The notes: a model not told the origin generated them from the sequence alone. A stretch of 39,337 nt of DNA from CAZMOK01 sp964567785 (GCA_964567785.1 CAZMOK010000025.1:1-39337); one strand, 5' to 3'. Shown: positions 9,552 to 18,493, counted from the stretch's first letter. Made by a program: numbers and translations.

Positions 9552-10271
9552 TCACCATCCGGAAGCAATCACATCCGCCAGGTGCATGACCTTAAGCGGA
9601 ACATCATGCTTTCTGATATAACCGTATTGATGCATCAGACAGGAAGAATCGGTGGAAACAATATATTCAGCCCCCGTTTCCAAAGCATTCAAAACTTTCT
9701 GCTCCGCCATTGCTGTTGAAATAGGCTCGTGCTTTACGGCAAAAGTCCCGCCGAAACCGCAGCAGATATCCGTATCTTTCATCTCGAGCAGCTCCAGGCC
9801 TTCCACTTCTCTTAGCAGCCGGCGCGGTTCATCCTTAAGACCATATTCCCTGAGGGCGGTGCATGAGTCATGATAGGTGACCTTATGATTGAAAATGGCG
9901 CCAAAACCGGTTTTTTTAAGGTCGTTCACCATGAAATCGCTGAACTCCCTTACATTACTGACTATAATTTTATATTCATTATGCAGGCCGCTGTTATGGA
10001 AAAGCTCCTGGAAATAGTTTTTCACATATCCTGCACAAGAGGCGGATGGAATGATAATAGGGCGGTTGTAAGGATAATCCCTGATGAACTTCTCCCCTAT
10101 CACTTTTGCTTCATCCCAGAAACCACTGTTGAAGGCAATCTGTCCGCAACAAGTCTGCTCTTCGTTATAATTTACATCGCAACCTGCTTTTTCCAGTACC
10201 TTGATCAGGTTGAAGGCTGTATCGGGGAAAAACTGGTCGATAAAACACGGGATAAAGACGTCTACCTTCAT
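9552..10271 (-). CDS. LutA/YkgE-type (Fe-S)-binding CCG-domain oxidoreductase subunit
   Basis: This 239-residue protein has two CCG (heterodisulfide-reductase-like) cysteine-rich modules: an N-terminal PCFIDQFFPDTA with EEQTCCGQIAFNSG, and a C-terminal YHDSCTALREYG with DTDICCGFGGTFAVKH and STDSSCLMHQYGYI. This pattern is that of LutA/YkgE, one of three subunits (LutABC) of a cytoplasmic L-lactate oxidation complex; related proteins sit in glycolate oxidase and other redox complexes. The start ATG 10271 gives MKVDVFIPCFID, which matches the family start; an upstream ATG at 10292 falls within a TACATTTG promoter element. The LutB and LutC partners are absent from the window, so the lactate role is not assured. 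The gene lies between a T9SS cargo and the aroA end. Confidence 0.85.
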   Translation of the reverse strand: MKVDVFIPCFIDQFFPDTAFNLIKVLEKAGCDVNYNEEQTCCGQIAFNSGFWDEAKVIGEKFIRDYPYNRPIIIPSASCAGYVKNYFQELFHNSGLHNEYKIIVSNVREFSDFMVNDLKKTGFGAIFNHKVTYHDSCTALREYGLKDEPRRLLREVEGLELLEMKDTDICCGFGGTFAVKHEPISTAMAEQKVLNALETGAEYIVSTDSSCLMHQYGYIRKHDVPLKVMHLADVIASGW

Positions 10272-10289
10272 AATGCATGCGGTGTTGCA

Positions 10290-10297
10290 CAAATGTA
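10290..10297 (-). promoter_or_regulatory. Candidate -7 promoter element (TACATTTG) for the CCG-domain protein
   Basis: The minus strand reads TACATTTG, an exact TAnnTTTG match, ending 18 bases upstream of ATG 10271. A transcript starting 5-7 bases further on would have a leader of about a dozen bases. No clear -33 element. Confidence 0.45.
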
Positions 10298-10365
10298 TTA
10301 ATTAATGGTGTGTGCTTTGAAAATGCCGGCCAGAAATATTCAACAGGATGTTGATAACAAAATAT

Positions 10366-11610
10366 TCAAAGCTCCTCTATCCTGAAACCTGCCTTTCTCA
10401 TCTGTTCCCGGAATCCCGGGTACGATTTGGAAACCGAATAATAATTTTCAATAATGATCCCGACACCTCCAGCGGAAAGCATTGCAGCCGACATGACCAC
10501 CCTGTGGTCACCCCTGCCATTCACTGTTATCTGCCCGGGAAGTTCCTGCCTCTTTGACAACTTCCATTGCCCCTCAACGGTTTTCATAAACCCGGCACCC
10601 AGACTGCAGACGATCTCCTCGATTGCCAAAAGCCTGTCGGACTCTTTCAAAGGCTGCGAACACAGGCCGCTGAACTCACCCTCAACACCACGGGCAGCAC
10701 AGGCCAGGATAACAGGGAGCGCCAGATCGGGGGTATCTGAAAAATCAAAGGAGAAAAAGGACGGTGCTTTTCCGGTATTCGTGGCAATGAGTCCCGCATC
10801 CATGGAGGTAAAATCCAATCCAAGCTCCTCGCCGATCTTGATCAATGCACTGTCGCCCTGTGGGGAATCTTGTTTAAGGTTATAGAGAAGGATTTCGGAA
10901 TCCCGGTTCATGATCGCCGCCGAGAGCCAGAAAGCTGCCGCACTCCAGTCAGGCTCGACCGATATCCTGCTCTGCTGCTTTCTGCCCTTTTTTATAGTAA
11001 TTCTTTTCGGGCTCAATTCAACCAACATCCCGAATTTGCTCATAATTTCAGCCGTAAGGCCAATATAGGGCCTTGAAACCACCTTTCCTTCCAGGTTGAT
11101 GACCAGGCCTCTTTCAAACAAGGTGCCGGCCATCATCAGGGCCGATACGAACTGACTGCTTAATGAGCCATCTATGGAAATTGTTCCTTCAGTCATTGGG
11201 TTGATCCCGGATATGCAAAGAGGCGGGCAACCTTGTTTTTCGAGGTATTCAATTTTACAGCCCAGTCCCTTCAAGGCATCGACAAGAGGTCCAACGGGCC
11301 TTTCCTTCATTCTCTCACTACCCGTAAGGATGTAATCCCCCTGCCTGAAAGCCAGGCTTGCTGTGAGGAACCTTAGCACTGTCCCGGAATTCCCTGCATC
11401 AATGATCACTTCGTTGTTGTGTTTATTCCCCAGGGAATCCAGTATATTGCTTAGAAGCAGCGTATCATCTGCCTGTGAAAGATTTACTAATTCAGCGGGA
11501 TACCCGGTAAGAAAATTCATCAGGAGCGCCCGGTTCGAGATACTTTTGGAAGAGGGCAGGCGGATATCAGCCTTTATCCGGGAATTCAAACCTTCAATTT
11601 TAACGGGCAT
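10366..11610 (-). CDS. aroA: 3-phosphoshikimate 1-carboxyvinyltransferase (EPSP synthase)
   Basis: AroA joins shikimate-3-phosphate and phosphoenolpyruvate to EPSP, the sixth step of the shikimate pathway, in the cytoplasm. The 414 residues cover the usual length. Visible family motifs are LPSSKSISNRALLM (about 18-31, with the PEP/phosphate-binding Lys22), DAGNSGTVLRFLTA (71-84), RPVGPLVDALKGLGC, SLSSQFVSALMM and KESDRLLAIEEI. LPSSKS in place of the common LPGSKS and NSGTVLRF in place of NAGTAMRP are variants seen in Bacteroidota. The start overlaps aroB by 11 bases, so translation is probably coupled. It is the last gene of the porX-tsaE-ald-aroB-aroA run. Confidence 0.95.
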   Translation of the reverse strand: MPVKIEGLNSRIKADIRLPSSKSISNRALLMNFLTGYPAELVNLSQADDTLLLSNILDSLGNKHNNEVIIDAGNSGTVLRFLTASLAFRQGDYILTGSERMKERPVGPLVDALKGLGCKIEYLEKQGCPPLCISGINPMTEGTISIDGSLSSQFVSALMMAGTLFERGLVINLEGKVVSRPYIGLTAEIMSKFGMLVELSPKRITIKKGRKQQSRISVEPDWSAAAFWLSAAIMNRDSEILLYNLKQDSPQGDSALIKIGEELGLDFTSMDAGLIATNTGKAPSFFSFDFSDTPDLALPVILACAARGVEGEFSGLCSQPLKESDRLLAIEEIVCSLGAGFMKTVEGQWKLSKRQELPGQITVNGRGDHRVVMSAAMLSAGGVGIIIENYYSVSKSYPGFREQMRKAGFRIEEL

Positions 11611-12700
11611 ACTTCTCTCCTAATTCGATGCAATAGTCTATCGACCCGGCGATCATATCAATGGATACCTCCCGGTTGATCACAGCATTGCCAATACCGG
11701 CAATAAGGGTGAAAAGTATTTTTCCCCTTTCATTTTTCTTATCGTACGAAACCAGTTGGAGGATCCTGTCTTTGTGCACGGCAAGTCCACCGGCAATACC
11801 AATGTTTTCAACGATATAGGTGTTGATTTTCTCCACCGTTGACAGAGGCAGGTTGAGTTGCCTGCCGGAGATCCACGTGGCACAGATCATTCCGGTGGCC
11901 ACGGCAATTCCATGGCTAATATTTTTATTGCCTGTTTCAAGGACAGATGATTCAAGTGCATGCCCGATGGTATGTCCGAAGTTCAATACTTTGCGGTATT
12001 TCCTTTCCACAGGATCGATCTTAACGACAGAGGTCTTTATCTCCACCGACTTCTCTATCAGGCTGATCCAGTCGGAATGTTCCTTCACAGGCCTTGAATG
12101 AAGATAATGGAAGAAAGAGGCATCGGAGATGAGGCCATATTTTATGATCTCTGCAAATCCCGACAATTTTTCTGTTTCGTCCAGTGTAGAAAGGAAGGCC
12201 GGATCGATGAATACCGCTTGCGGGTTATTATAGCATCCTATGAGATTCTTCAGGCTTCCGTAATCAACCCCCACTTTTCCGCCTATTGAGGCATCTATCT
12301 GGCCCATGAGTGTGGTTGGGATATTGATGAACCGGATGCCGCGTTTAAAAGTTGAGGCGGCAAAACCGCCAAGGTCTGTTACCATGCCACCCCCAAGGTT
12401 GATCAGGATCGAGTGCCTGTCGGCTTTTTCACGTGTAAGGAAATTCCACACATACCCGCACGTATCTATGCTTTTGTTATGTTCTCCGGGTGGAATGGTG
12501 ATCATGCCTGCACCTGACAACGATCCGACTTTATCCAGTAAGCGTGGCAGGCAGTATTTGTTGGTGTTTTCATCCATCAATACATAAAACCTGCTTTTTT
12601 TATAGGTATCGAGCTGGATAAAATTTTGCAGTATTGTATAAATATCACTGCCTGTATAGACAGGGTAAGACCCGGTATCGATGAATTTTGTATCAGCCAA
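11600..12700 (-). CDS. aroB: 3-dehydroquinate synthase
   Basis: AroB converts DAHP to 3-dehydroquinate, the second shikimate step, using NAD and a divalent metal. The protein is 366 residues, typical for the family. The nucleotide-binding stretch NLGGGMVTDLGGFAASTFKR (about 101-120), then PTTLMGQIDASIGGKVGVD (128-146), and metal-ligand positions Glu184 (FAEIIKYGL), His247 (NFGHTIGHALE) and His263 (ISHGIAVATGM) are all in place. The gap to ald upstream is 3 bases and the gene overlaps aroA by 11. Its substrate DAHP derives from erythrose-4-phosphate, which the transketolase at 27995 supplies. Confidence 0.96.
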   Translation of the reverse strand: MADTKFIDTGSYPVYTGSDIYTILQNFIQLDTYKKSRFYVLMDENTNKYCLPRLLDKVGSLSGAGMITIPPGEHNKSIDTCGYVWNFLTREKADRHSILINLGGGMVTDLGGFAASTFKRGIRFINIPTTLMGQIDASIGGKVGVDYGSLKNLIGCYNNPQAVFIDPAFLSTLDETEKLSGFAEIIKYGLISDASFFHYLHSRPVKEHSDWISLIEKSVEIKTSVVKIDPVERKYRKVLNFGHTIGHALESSVLETGNKNISHGIAVATGMICATWISGRQLNLPLSTVEKINTYIVENIGIAGGLAVHKDRILQLVSYDKKNERGKILFTLIAGIGNAVINREVSIDMIAGSIDYCIELGEKYAR

Positions 12701-12703
12701 TTT

Positions 12704-13924
12704 CTAGAATGCTGCCAGCAACAGGTCGATATCCTGAAAGGGAAGATCGTAAAGGTCGCTGACTTGCTTTTTAGTGATGATCCCCTTGTACAGGTATATA
12801 CCGTTTGATATCCCCCTGTCCCTTCTGATAAGATTGTCAATACCGCCCTCTTCGCCAATTTTAAGGATTACCGGGGCAAAAAAGTTACTGAAAGCGTAGC
12901 TTGCCGTGTGGGGGACCCCTGAAGCAATATTGGGCACACAATAATGAATTACGTCATACTTCTTGAATACGGGATTTATATGACTTGTAGGGTGTGAAGT
13001 TTCCACACAGCCCCCCTGGTCGATGCTCACGTCGATAATGACTGCATTGGACTTCATTTTTTTCACCATCATTTCCCTCACCATGCAGGGTGATCTTCCC
13101 TCGGGTGCATGAAGGGCGCATATGAGGACATCTGCGCTGACCAGAGCCTTTTCAAGTACTTTAGGCTGAATGATGGAAGTGAATATCCGTTGATGCATCT
13201 GGTTTTGAAGCCTTCTCAACCTGTAGATAGAATTATCGAATATTTTGACAATGGCCCCCATTCCCATGGCTACCCTGGCGGCATTTCCTCCCACTGTGCC
13301 GGCGCCCAGGATGACCACTTCAGTTGGTGTTATTCCCGAAAAACCACCCAGCATGCTGCCCCTGCCGTATTCCGGGTCGCTCAGGTAGCGTGCAGCGATC
13401 TGCAAGGCTGCATTCCCTGCTATCTCGCTGACTGAACGTCTTACGGGGTAAGATCCGAAAGTGTCTTTAATAAATTCAAAAGCAACTGCTGTTATCTTCT
13501 TGCTCATCAGCCTCCTGAAGAAATCACTATCCTGCGAGGTAAGATTCAGCGTTGAGAACAACACCTGCCTGTCTTTCATCATTTCCACCTCGTCGGCATC
13601 GGGAGGTGATACCTTCAGGACCAGGTCAGCCTTATAAACCTCTTCGGCTGTGTAAACGACCTGGCAGCCTGCCTCTGCATATTCATGATCGGTAAACCGT
13701 GCGCCCGAGCCTGCATTTGTTTCCACCAGCACCTTATGTCCGTTTTGCACAAGCAGGCCGGCAGCTTCAGGGACCAGTGCAACCCTTCGCTCGTCTGAAT
13801 GGACCTCACGGGGAATACCGATGATTATGCTTGAACTCTTTTTATCCACCTCAAGCATTTCCTCTTTTGGCATCAGTCCTTCCGATCCCGAAAGGTTTAA
13901 ATAATTTTTTTGTGAGCCTGACAT
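12704..13924 (-). CDS. ald: Alanine dehydrogenase
   Basis: Alanine dehydrogenase interconverts L-alanine with pyruvate and ammonia using NAD(H) in the cytoplasm. The 406-residue protein has the N-terminal IGIPREVHSDERRVALVPEA with catalytic-region Arg and Lys further on, LETNAGSGARFTDHEYAEAG, the Rossmann turn VVILGAGTVGGNAARVAMGM (nucleotide binding), then DVSIDQGGCVETSHPTSH and YCVPNIASGVPHTASYAFSN, the hallmark of the AlaDH/PNT family. An N-terminal extension of about 25 residues (MSGSQKNYLNLSGSEG) precedes the conserved core. It lies 3 bases before aroB and 3 bases after tsaE. A transhydrogenase alpha subunit is unlikely, because the C-terminal membrane part is missing. Confidence 0.92.
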   Translation of the reverse strand: MSGSQKNYLNLSGSEGLMPKEEMLEVDKKSSSIIIGIPREVHSDERRVALVPEAAGLLVQNGHKVLVETNAGSGARFTDHEYAEAGCQVVYTAEEVYKADLVLKVSPPDADEVEMMKDRQVLFSTLNLTSQDSDFFRRLMSKKITAVAFEFIKDTFGSYPVRRSVSEIAGNAALQIAARYLSDPEYGRGSMLGGFSGITPTEVVILGAGTVGGNAARVAMGMGAIVKIFDNSIYRLRRLQNQMHQRIFTSIIQPKVLEKALVSADVLICALHAPEGRSPCMVREMMVKKMKSNAVIIDVSIDQGGCVETSHPTSHINPVFKKYDVIHYCVPNIASGVPHTASYAFSNFFAPVILKIGEEGGIDNLIRRDRGISNGIYLYKGIITKKQVSDLYDLPFQDIDLLLAAF

Positions 13925-13927
13925 CGC

Positions 13928-14356
13928 TTATCTCTTTCTATGCTCGGAAGTTATTATTCTCTGGCCTTCCTCAGGGCCGTAATTGATCCTGATGTATACG
14001 AAATCATCCGGTAAAAGTTGTTCAATTTTCTCAGGCCATTCCATAAAGCAGTAACTTCCCGAATATACATAATCTTCATAACCCAGGTCAATGACTTCCT
14101 CCAGTTTATTGATCCGGTAAAAATCAAAATGGTATACCGGCCCCGAACCTGAAAGGTATTCATATACAATGGCAAATGTAGGACTGGCCACCAGGTCTTC
14201 TACATTGAGTTTTTTGCAGAAATATTTGATAAGTGTGGTTTTTCCTGATCCCATCTCCCCTTCCATGGCAAAAGTCCTGATACCGGGATACAATTCCAGT
14301 ATTCTTCCGGCCACTTCGTCAAGGCCTGCCTCATCCTCTACCTTAAAACTTTCCAT
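13928..14356 (-). CDS. tsaE: tRNA threonylcarbamoyladenosine biosynthesis ATPase TsaE
   Basis: TsaE is the P-loop ATPase that, with TsaB and TsaD, forms the t6A modification at position 37 of ANN-decoding tRNAs. The 142-residue protein has Walker A EGEMGSGKTTLIKYF (about 32-46), SPTFAIVYEY and HFDFYRINKLEEVIDLGYEDY, all typical. CFMEWPEKIEQLLP matches the family C-terminal part. It is 3 bases upstream of ald and 25 bases downstream of porX. A CAAAGATC sequence (14361-14368, minus reading GATCTTTG) just ahead of the start resembles a -7 element with one mismatch. Confidence 0.95.
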   Translation of the reverse strand: MESFKVEDEAGLDEVAGRILELYPGIRTFAMEGEMGSGKTTLIKYFCKKLNVEDLVASPTFAIVYEYLSGSGPVYHFDFYRINKLEEVIDLGYEDYVYSGSYCFMEWPEKIEQLLPDDFVYIRINYGPEEGQRIITSEHRKR

Positions 14357-14381
14357 GCTTCAAAGATCGGAAAAAAGGAAA

Positions 14382-15935
14382 TTATTTTGACTTCAGGGTG
14401 ACATAAGGTATCAGCATCTCTTCCATGCTTATTCCCCCGTGCTGGAACGTATTCTTATAATAGTTTACGTAATAGTTGTAGTTATTGGGATAAGCAAAGA
14501 AGTCGGAACTCCTGCAAAAGATATAGCCCGAACTGACATTGGTCTTCGGAAGATAGGCATCGTGCGGGTTTTTTACTTCGAAAACTTCTTTGGGGTTGTA
14601 ATTCAAGCTTTTGCCTGTCTTATACCTAAGGTTGGTATTTGTATTCCTGTCGCCAACCACTTTAACCGGGTTTGTTGCCTTCACCGAACCATGGTCTGTT
14701 GTTATAACCAGGTTGATCTTTTTTTCAGAAAGATACTTTATGATATCCAGCAAGGTGGAATTATTGAACCACGATAGCATTATTGAGCGGTAGGCCTTTT
14801 CATCATCGGCAAGTTCCCTGATGATCTCCATCTCGGTGCGTGCATGGGAGAGCATATCGACAAAATTATAGACTATCACGACGAGCTTGTTATTTATGAT
14901 ATTGGGCAGGTTCTCTTCCAGTTTTTTTCCTGCCGCCAGGTTCAGCACCTTGTTGTAAGAAAATTTTATGTCTTTCCCGTAACGCTTTAAATTTTCGCCG
15001 AGCAGTTCACTTTCATACTGGTTTTTAGTGCCTTCCTCATTTTCACCTACCCAGTACTGTGGGTAGCGCCTCTCTATTTCGAGGGGCAAAAGGCCCGAAA
15101 ACATGGAATTCCGGGCATACTGTGTTGTTGAAGGGAGGATGCTGTAATATATTTCTTCCTCCTCCACCCTGTAATAATTTTCGATGATGGGTTGAATGGA
15201 CTTCCAGTGGTCATACCTGAGGTTATCAATTACGATCAGCACCGTATTATCCTGCCTGTCAAGCAGAGGAAAGAGCTTTTCCTTAAGCAATGTGGGTGAT
15301 TGTACCGGACTGTCATCATTCCTGCCATGGATCCAGTCGAGGTAATTCGATTCAACATATTTCGAAAAAACAGTGTTGGCTTCGTCTTTCTGCATCTGGA
15401 GGATCTCAAAGATCCCGGGGTCTTCCGAGTGTTCCAGTTCGAGGTCCCAGCGGGTAAGGTTCTTCAGCACATTCTTCCATCCGTTGTGATCAGGGCCATC
15501 GGATATTTCCATACTGATCTTTCTGAATTCCTGCTGATAGCTGAAGGCAGCCTTTTCACTGACAAGTTTCTTGTTCTCAAGGTTTTTTTTAAGGCAGAGA
15601 AGAATCTGATTGGGTTTGACGGGTTTAATCAGGTAATCTGATATATTCGAGCCGATTGCATCTTCCATGATGCTCTCTTCCTCACTTTTGGTAATCATGA
15701 CCACAGGAAGGTTCGGATAGGTGCTCTTTATCTCCTCGAGGGTCTCTATTCCGGTAAGGCCGGGCATGTTCTCATCAAGGAATATTATATCGTAAAGCCG
15801 GTTCCTTATCATCTCCAGGGCTTCCTCGCCGTTATTGGAAGTCTCTACATCATACCCTTTCTGCTCAAGGAAAAGAATATGCGGTTTCAGTAATTCAATT
15901 TCATCGTCTACCCACAAAATACGTACTTGTTCCAT
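14382..15935 (-). CDS. porX: T9SS response regulator PorX (REC plus alkaline-phosphatase-like domain)
   Basis: PorX is the response regulator of the PorXY system that controls type IX secretion gene expression in Bacteroidota; it has no DNA-binding domain and acts with the sigma factor SigP in Porphyromonas. The 517 residues start with a receiver domain: Asp10/Asp11 (ILWVDDEIE), phospho-acceptor Asp54 (IIFLDENMPG), Thr82 (VVMITKSEE) and Lys104 (YLIKPVKP). A helical linker follows, then a PglZ/alkaline phosphatase superfamily domain (TVLIVIDNLRYDHWKSI; LPSTTQYARNSMFSGL; VIVYNFVDMLSHAR; LVITTDHGSVKATNP), which holds the metal-binding residues of a phosphodiesterase. Its partner kinase PorY is not in view. 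It is the first gene of the run to aroA and is divergent from the HD phosphohydrolase. Confidence 0.94.
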   Translation of the reverse strand: MEQVRILWVDDEIELLKPHILFLEQKGYDVETSNNGEEALEMIRNRLYDIIFLDENMPGLTGIETLEEIKSTYPNLPVVMITKSEEESIMEDAIGSNISDYLIKPVKPNQILLCLKKNLENKKLVSEKAAFSYQQEFRKISMEISDGPDHNGWKNVLKNLTRWDLELEHSEDPGIFEILQMQKDEANTVFSKYVESNYLDWIHGRNDDSPVQSPTLLKEKLFPLLDRQDNTVLIVIDNLRYDHWKSIQPIIENYYRVEEEEIYYSILPSTTQYARNSMFSGLLPLEIERRYPQYWVGENEEGTKNQYESELLGENLKRYGKDIKFSYNKVLNLAAGKKLEENLPNIINNKLVVIVYNFVDMLSHARTEMEIIRELADDEKAYRSIMLSWFNNSTLLDIIKYLSEKKINLVITTDHGSVKATNPVKVVGDRNTNTNLRYKTGKSLNYNPKEVFEVKNPHDAYLPKTNVSSGYIFCRSSDFFAYPNNYNYYVNYYKNTFQHGGISMEEMLIPYVTLKSK

Positions 15936-16043
15936 GTCTTCTTTTTTAATATTATACGAAGTTATAAAGGAAAAAGGTAAAGGTGTAGCTATAATTCCCG
16001 CTTTAGGTATAAAAAGGGAAATATTACTGAATTATTGCCCTTT

Positions 16044-16075
16044 TTTGAATTTTTAAGAGGTTAATTGTACCTTCG
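16044..16075 (+). promoter_or_regulatory. Candidate promoter for the HD phosphohydrolase/lipid A cluster
   Basis: TTTG at 16044-16047 and TACCTTCG at 16068-16075 are separated by 20 bases. This matches the Bacteroidota -33/-7 layout (TTTG, 19-21 bases, TAnnTTTG), with one mismatch in the -7. It lies 37 bases upstream of the TTG start at 16113, in the 177-base gap between this gene and the divergent porX. Nothing else clear is seen in that gap. Confidence 0.45.
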
Positions 16076-16112
16076 GTTCTGATAGTGCCACGCGATATTT
16101 TAAAAGATTGTT

Positions 16113-17351
16113 TTGAAAAAGCAAAAGATCATAAATGACCCTGTACACGGTTTCATTACGATTCCCGGCGAAGAGGTTTTCAGGGTGATAGAACACCCAT
16201 ATTTTCAAAGGCTGAGGAGGATCCGCCAGCTAGGGCTTACACACATGGTTTACCCCGGCGCCATGCATACCCGGTTCCTGCATTCACTCGGCACGCTCCA
16301 CCTGATGCAGCAGGCTATCCAGTCGCTCAGGCAAAAGGACCTGGAATTTAACGATCAGGAAGAAGAATCACTTTATTTCGGCATCCTTTTGCACGATGTG
16401 GGCCACGGCCCCTTTTCGCATGCGCTTGAGCATTCGATAGTGAGTGGAGTTCACCATGAAGATATTTCACTTGCCTTCATGCATGAGCTCGACAAACAAA
16501 TGGGGGGGGAACTGGGACCTGCCATCAGCATATTCAAGGATACCTACAGAAAAAAGTATTTCCATCAGTTGATCGCCGGACAGCTTGATATGGACCGCAT
16601 GGATTATCTCAAGCGCGACAGCTTTTACTGCGGTGTTGCCGAAGGGATCATCAATGAGGACCGGATCATCAAAACCCTCAATGTACATGAAAACAAACTT
16701 GTAATTGAGGCGAAGGGCATTTATTCAGTCGAGAAATTTCTGATAGCCCGCAGGCTCATGTACTGGCAGGTGTATCTGCACAAAACCGTAATCGCTTCAG
16801 AATACCTGCTGATGAACATCCTGAAAAGGGCAAAATACCTTGAGCGAAACGGTGCCGACCTTTTTGCAACTCCCCCGCTTAAAATGTTCCTCAAAGAAGA
16901 ATATTTCAGAAAAGATTTCCTCGAGAACAGGGACCTACTCGATGCTTTTGCATTGCTTGACGACTTCGATATCATTTCAGCAGTAAAAGTATGGGCAGGT
17001 CACAAGGACAGGATATTGTCGGATCTCTGCAAACGACTGATAAACAGGAACCTTTACCGGATCGAAATGAAGCAGGATCCTTTTGCCGATCATTATATGG
17101 ACAGCATTGAGAAAAAAACTGCAGAACTGTTAAAACTTGACGACCACGAAACAGGTTTTTATGCATTTGGTGATACAACCACCAACTATGCTTATGACCC
17201 GGTGATCACCGGGATTGATATCCTTTTCAAGGACGGAACGATAAAGGAACTGTCAGAGGCATCAGACCTGCTGAACCTTTCATTGCTCGCCCAACCGGTA
17301 CTCAAACATTTTCTTTGCTATCCCAAGGAACTGGGCAGTGTTAAAAAATGA
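16113..17351 (+). CDS. HD-domain phosphohydrolase (COG1078 type), TTG start
   Basis: This 412-residue cytoplasmic protein belongs to the HD superfamily, related to dGTPases. Motifs are KIINDPVHGFITIPGE at the start, YFQRLRRIRQLGLTHMVYPGAMHTRFLHSLG (about 30-60, with the first metal His), the HD pair at ILLHDVGHGPFSHALEH (His94, Asp95) and QLDMDRMDYLKRDSFYCGV. The start is TTG at 16113: no ATG lies in frame ahead of the conserved block, an in-frame TAA stop is at 16101-16103, and the first in-frame ATG downstream is well inside it. Substrate is unknown (dNTP or nucleotide). It is 86 bases from lpxD; HD-lpxD-lpxC/fabZ-lpxA neighbours occur in other Bacteroidota. Confidence 0.9.
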   Translation: MKKQKIINDPVHGFITIPGEEVFRVIEHPYFQRLRRIRQLGLTHMVYPGAMHTRFLHSLGTLHLMQQAIQSLRQKDLEFNDQEEESLYFGILLHDVGHGPFSHALEHSIVSGVHHEDISLAFMHELDKQMGGELGPAISIFKDTYRKKYFHQLIAGQLDMDRMDYLKRDSFYCGVAEGIINEDRIIKTLNVHENKLVIEAKGIYSVEKFLIARRLMYWQVYLHKTVIASEYLLMNILKRAKYLERNGADLFATPPLKMFLKEEYFRKDFLENRDLLDAFALLDDFDIISAVKVWAGHKDRILSDLCKRLINRNLYRIEMKQDPFADHYMDSIEKKTAELLKLDDHETGFYAFGDTTTNYAYDPVITGIDILFKDGTIKELSEASDLLNLSLLAQPVLKHFLCYPKELGSVKK

Positions 17352-17437
17352 TTTGTTTTTATTCCTCTTAACATTCATATTTTTAATAATTTAGCGCGCC
17401 AATGGCTGTCTTATTAGGCCTATAAACAATTGAATTG

Positions 17438-18493
17438 ATGAAGTTTACTGCCAGGCAGATCGCTGAACTGATAGGAGGGAAAATTGAAGGCGACCCGGAG
17501 GTTTCGGTCGACAGGTTGTCGAAAATCGAAGAGGGAGAACCCGGAAGCCTTTCTTTCCTCGCCAACCCCAAATACACCCATTACATCTACAATTCCAGGG
17601 CTTCCATAATAATTGTAAACGAAAGTTTCGTACCTGAAAGCAAGATCAGCACAACCCTGATCAAGGTACCCGATGCCTACAGTGCATTTGCCCAGTTACT
17701 GGAACATTATGATAAGGTGAAGAAAGACAAAAAAGGGATCTCATCCCTTGCTTTTGTATCCGACAGTGCCAGCCTGGGCAATGATATTTACCTGGGTGAA
17801 TTTGCCTATTTGGGCAACAATGTAAAGCTGGGCAACAACGTAAAGATCTACCCCCATGTTTACCTGGGCGACAACGTAACTGTTGGCGATAATACAGTTT
17901 TGTTCTCAGGGGTGAAGATCTATACCGATGTTGAGATTGGAAGGAATTGCACTTTACACAGTTGTGTGGTGGTAGGAAGCGACGGGTTTGGCTTCGCCCC
18001 CCAGGAAAACAGCCACTATAAAAAGGTTGCTCAGATTGGGAACGTAATAATTGAAGACGATGTGGAAATTGGATCAGGCACCACAATCGACAGAGCAACG
18101 CTGGGTTCAACCATTTTACGCAAGGGCGTAAAGCTTGATAACCTTATACAGGTTGCACACAATGTTGAGATTGGTGAGAACACAGTAATTGCTGCCCAGA
18201 CAGGCATCAGCGGATCAACCAGGATAGGAAGGAACTGCATGATTGCAGGCCAGGCAGGTATTACCGGCCACCTGGAAATAGATGACAACGTCAAGATAGG
18301 TGCTCAATCGGGTATTTCCCAGAACCTGAAAGAGGGTGCCATAGTTGTAGGCAGCCCTGCATTTGAAGTAAAAAAATACTGGAGATCCTACGCCTACTTC
18401 AAGAATATGAACAGCCTTGTTGAAAGGATCGTCAACCTCGAGAAGCAAGTGAAAGACATGGCACGCAAGGAAGACCCTGAAACTGGCTCGTGA
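17438..18493 (+). CDS. lpxD: UDP-3-O-(3-hydroxyacyl)glucosamine N-acyltransferase LpxD
   Basis: LpxD adds the second 3-hydroxyacyl chain to UDP-3-O-acyl-glucosamine, the third step of lipid A synthesis. The 351-residue protein has an N-terminal uridine-binding domain (FTARQIAELIGGKIEGDPEV, then SFLANPKYTHYI) and a left-handed beta-helix of hexapeptide repeats (LGNNVKLGNNVKIYPHVYLG and onward), with the catalytic His241 in NLIQVAHNVEIGENTV. A C-terminal helical tail follows (MNSLVERIVNLEKQVKDM). I use ATG 17438; TTG directly ahead at 17435 is less likely. The order is lpxD-lpxC/fabZ-lpxA, with 36 bases to the next gene. Confidence 0.96.
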   Translation: MKFTARQIAELIGGKIEGDPEVSVDRLSKIEEGEPGSLSFLANPKYTHYIYNSRASIIIVNESFVPESKISTTLIKVPDAYSAFAQLLEHYDKVKKDKKGISSLAFVSDSASLGNDIYLGEFAYLGNNVKLGNNVKIYPHVYLGDNVTVGDNTVLFSGVKIYTDVEIGRNCTLHSCVVVGSDGFGFAPQENSHYKKVAQIGNVIIEDDVEIGSGTTIDRATLGSTILRKGVKLDNLIQVAHNVEIGENTVIAAQTGISGSTRIGRNCMIAGQAGITGHLEIDDNVKIGAQSGISQNLKEGAIVVGSPAFEVKKYWRSYAYFKNMNSLVERIVNLEKQVKDMARKEDPETGS

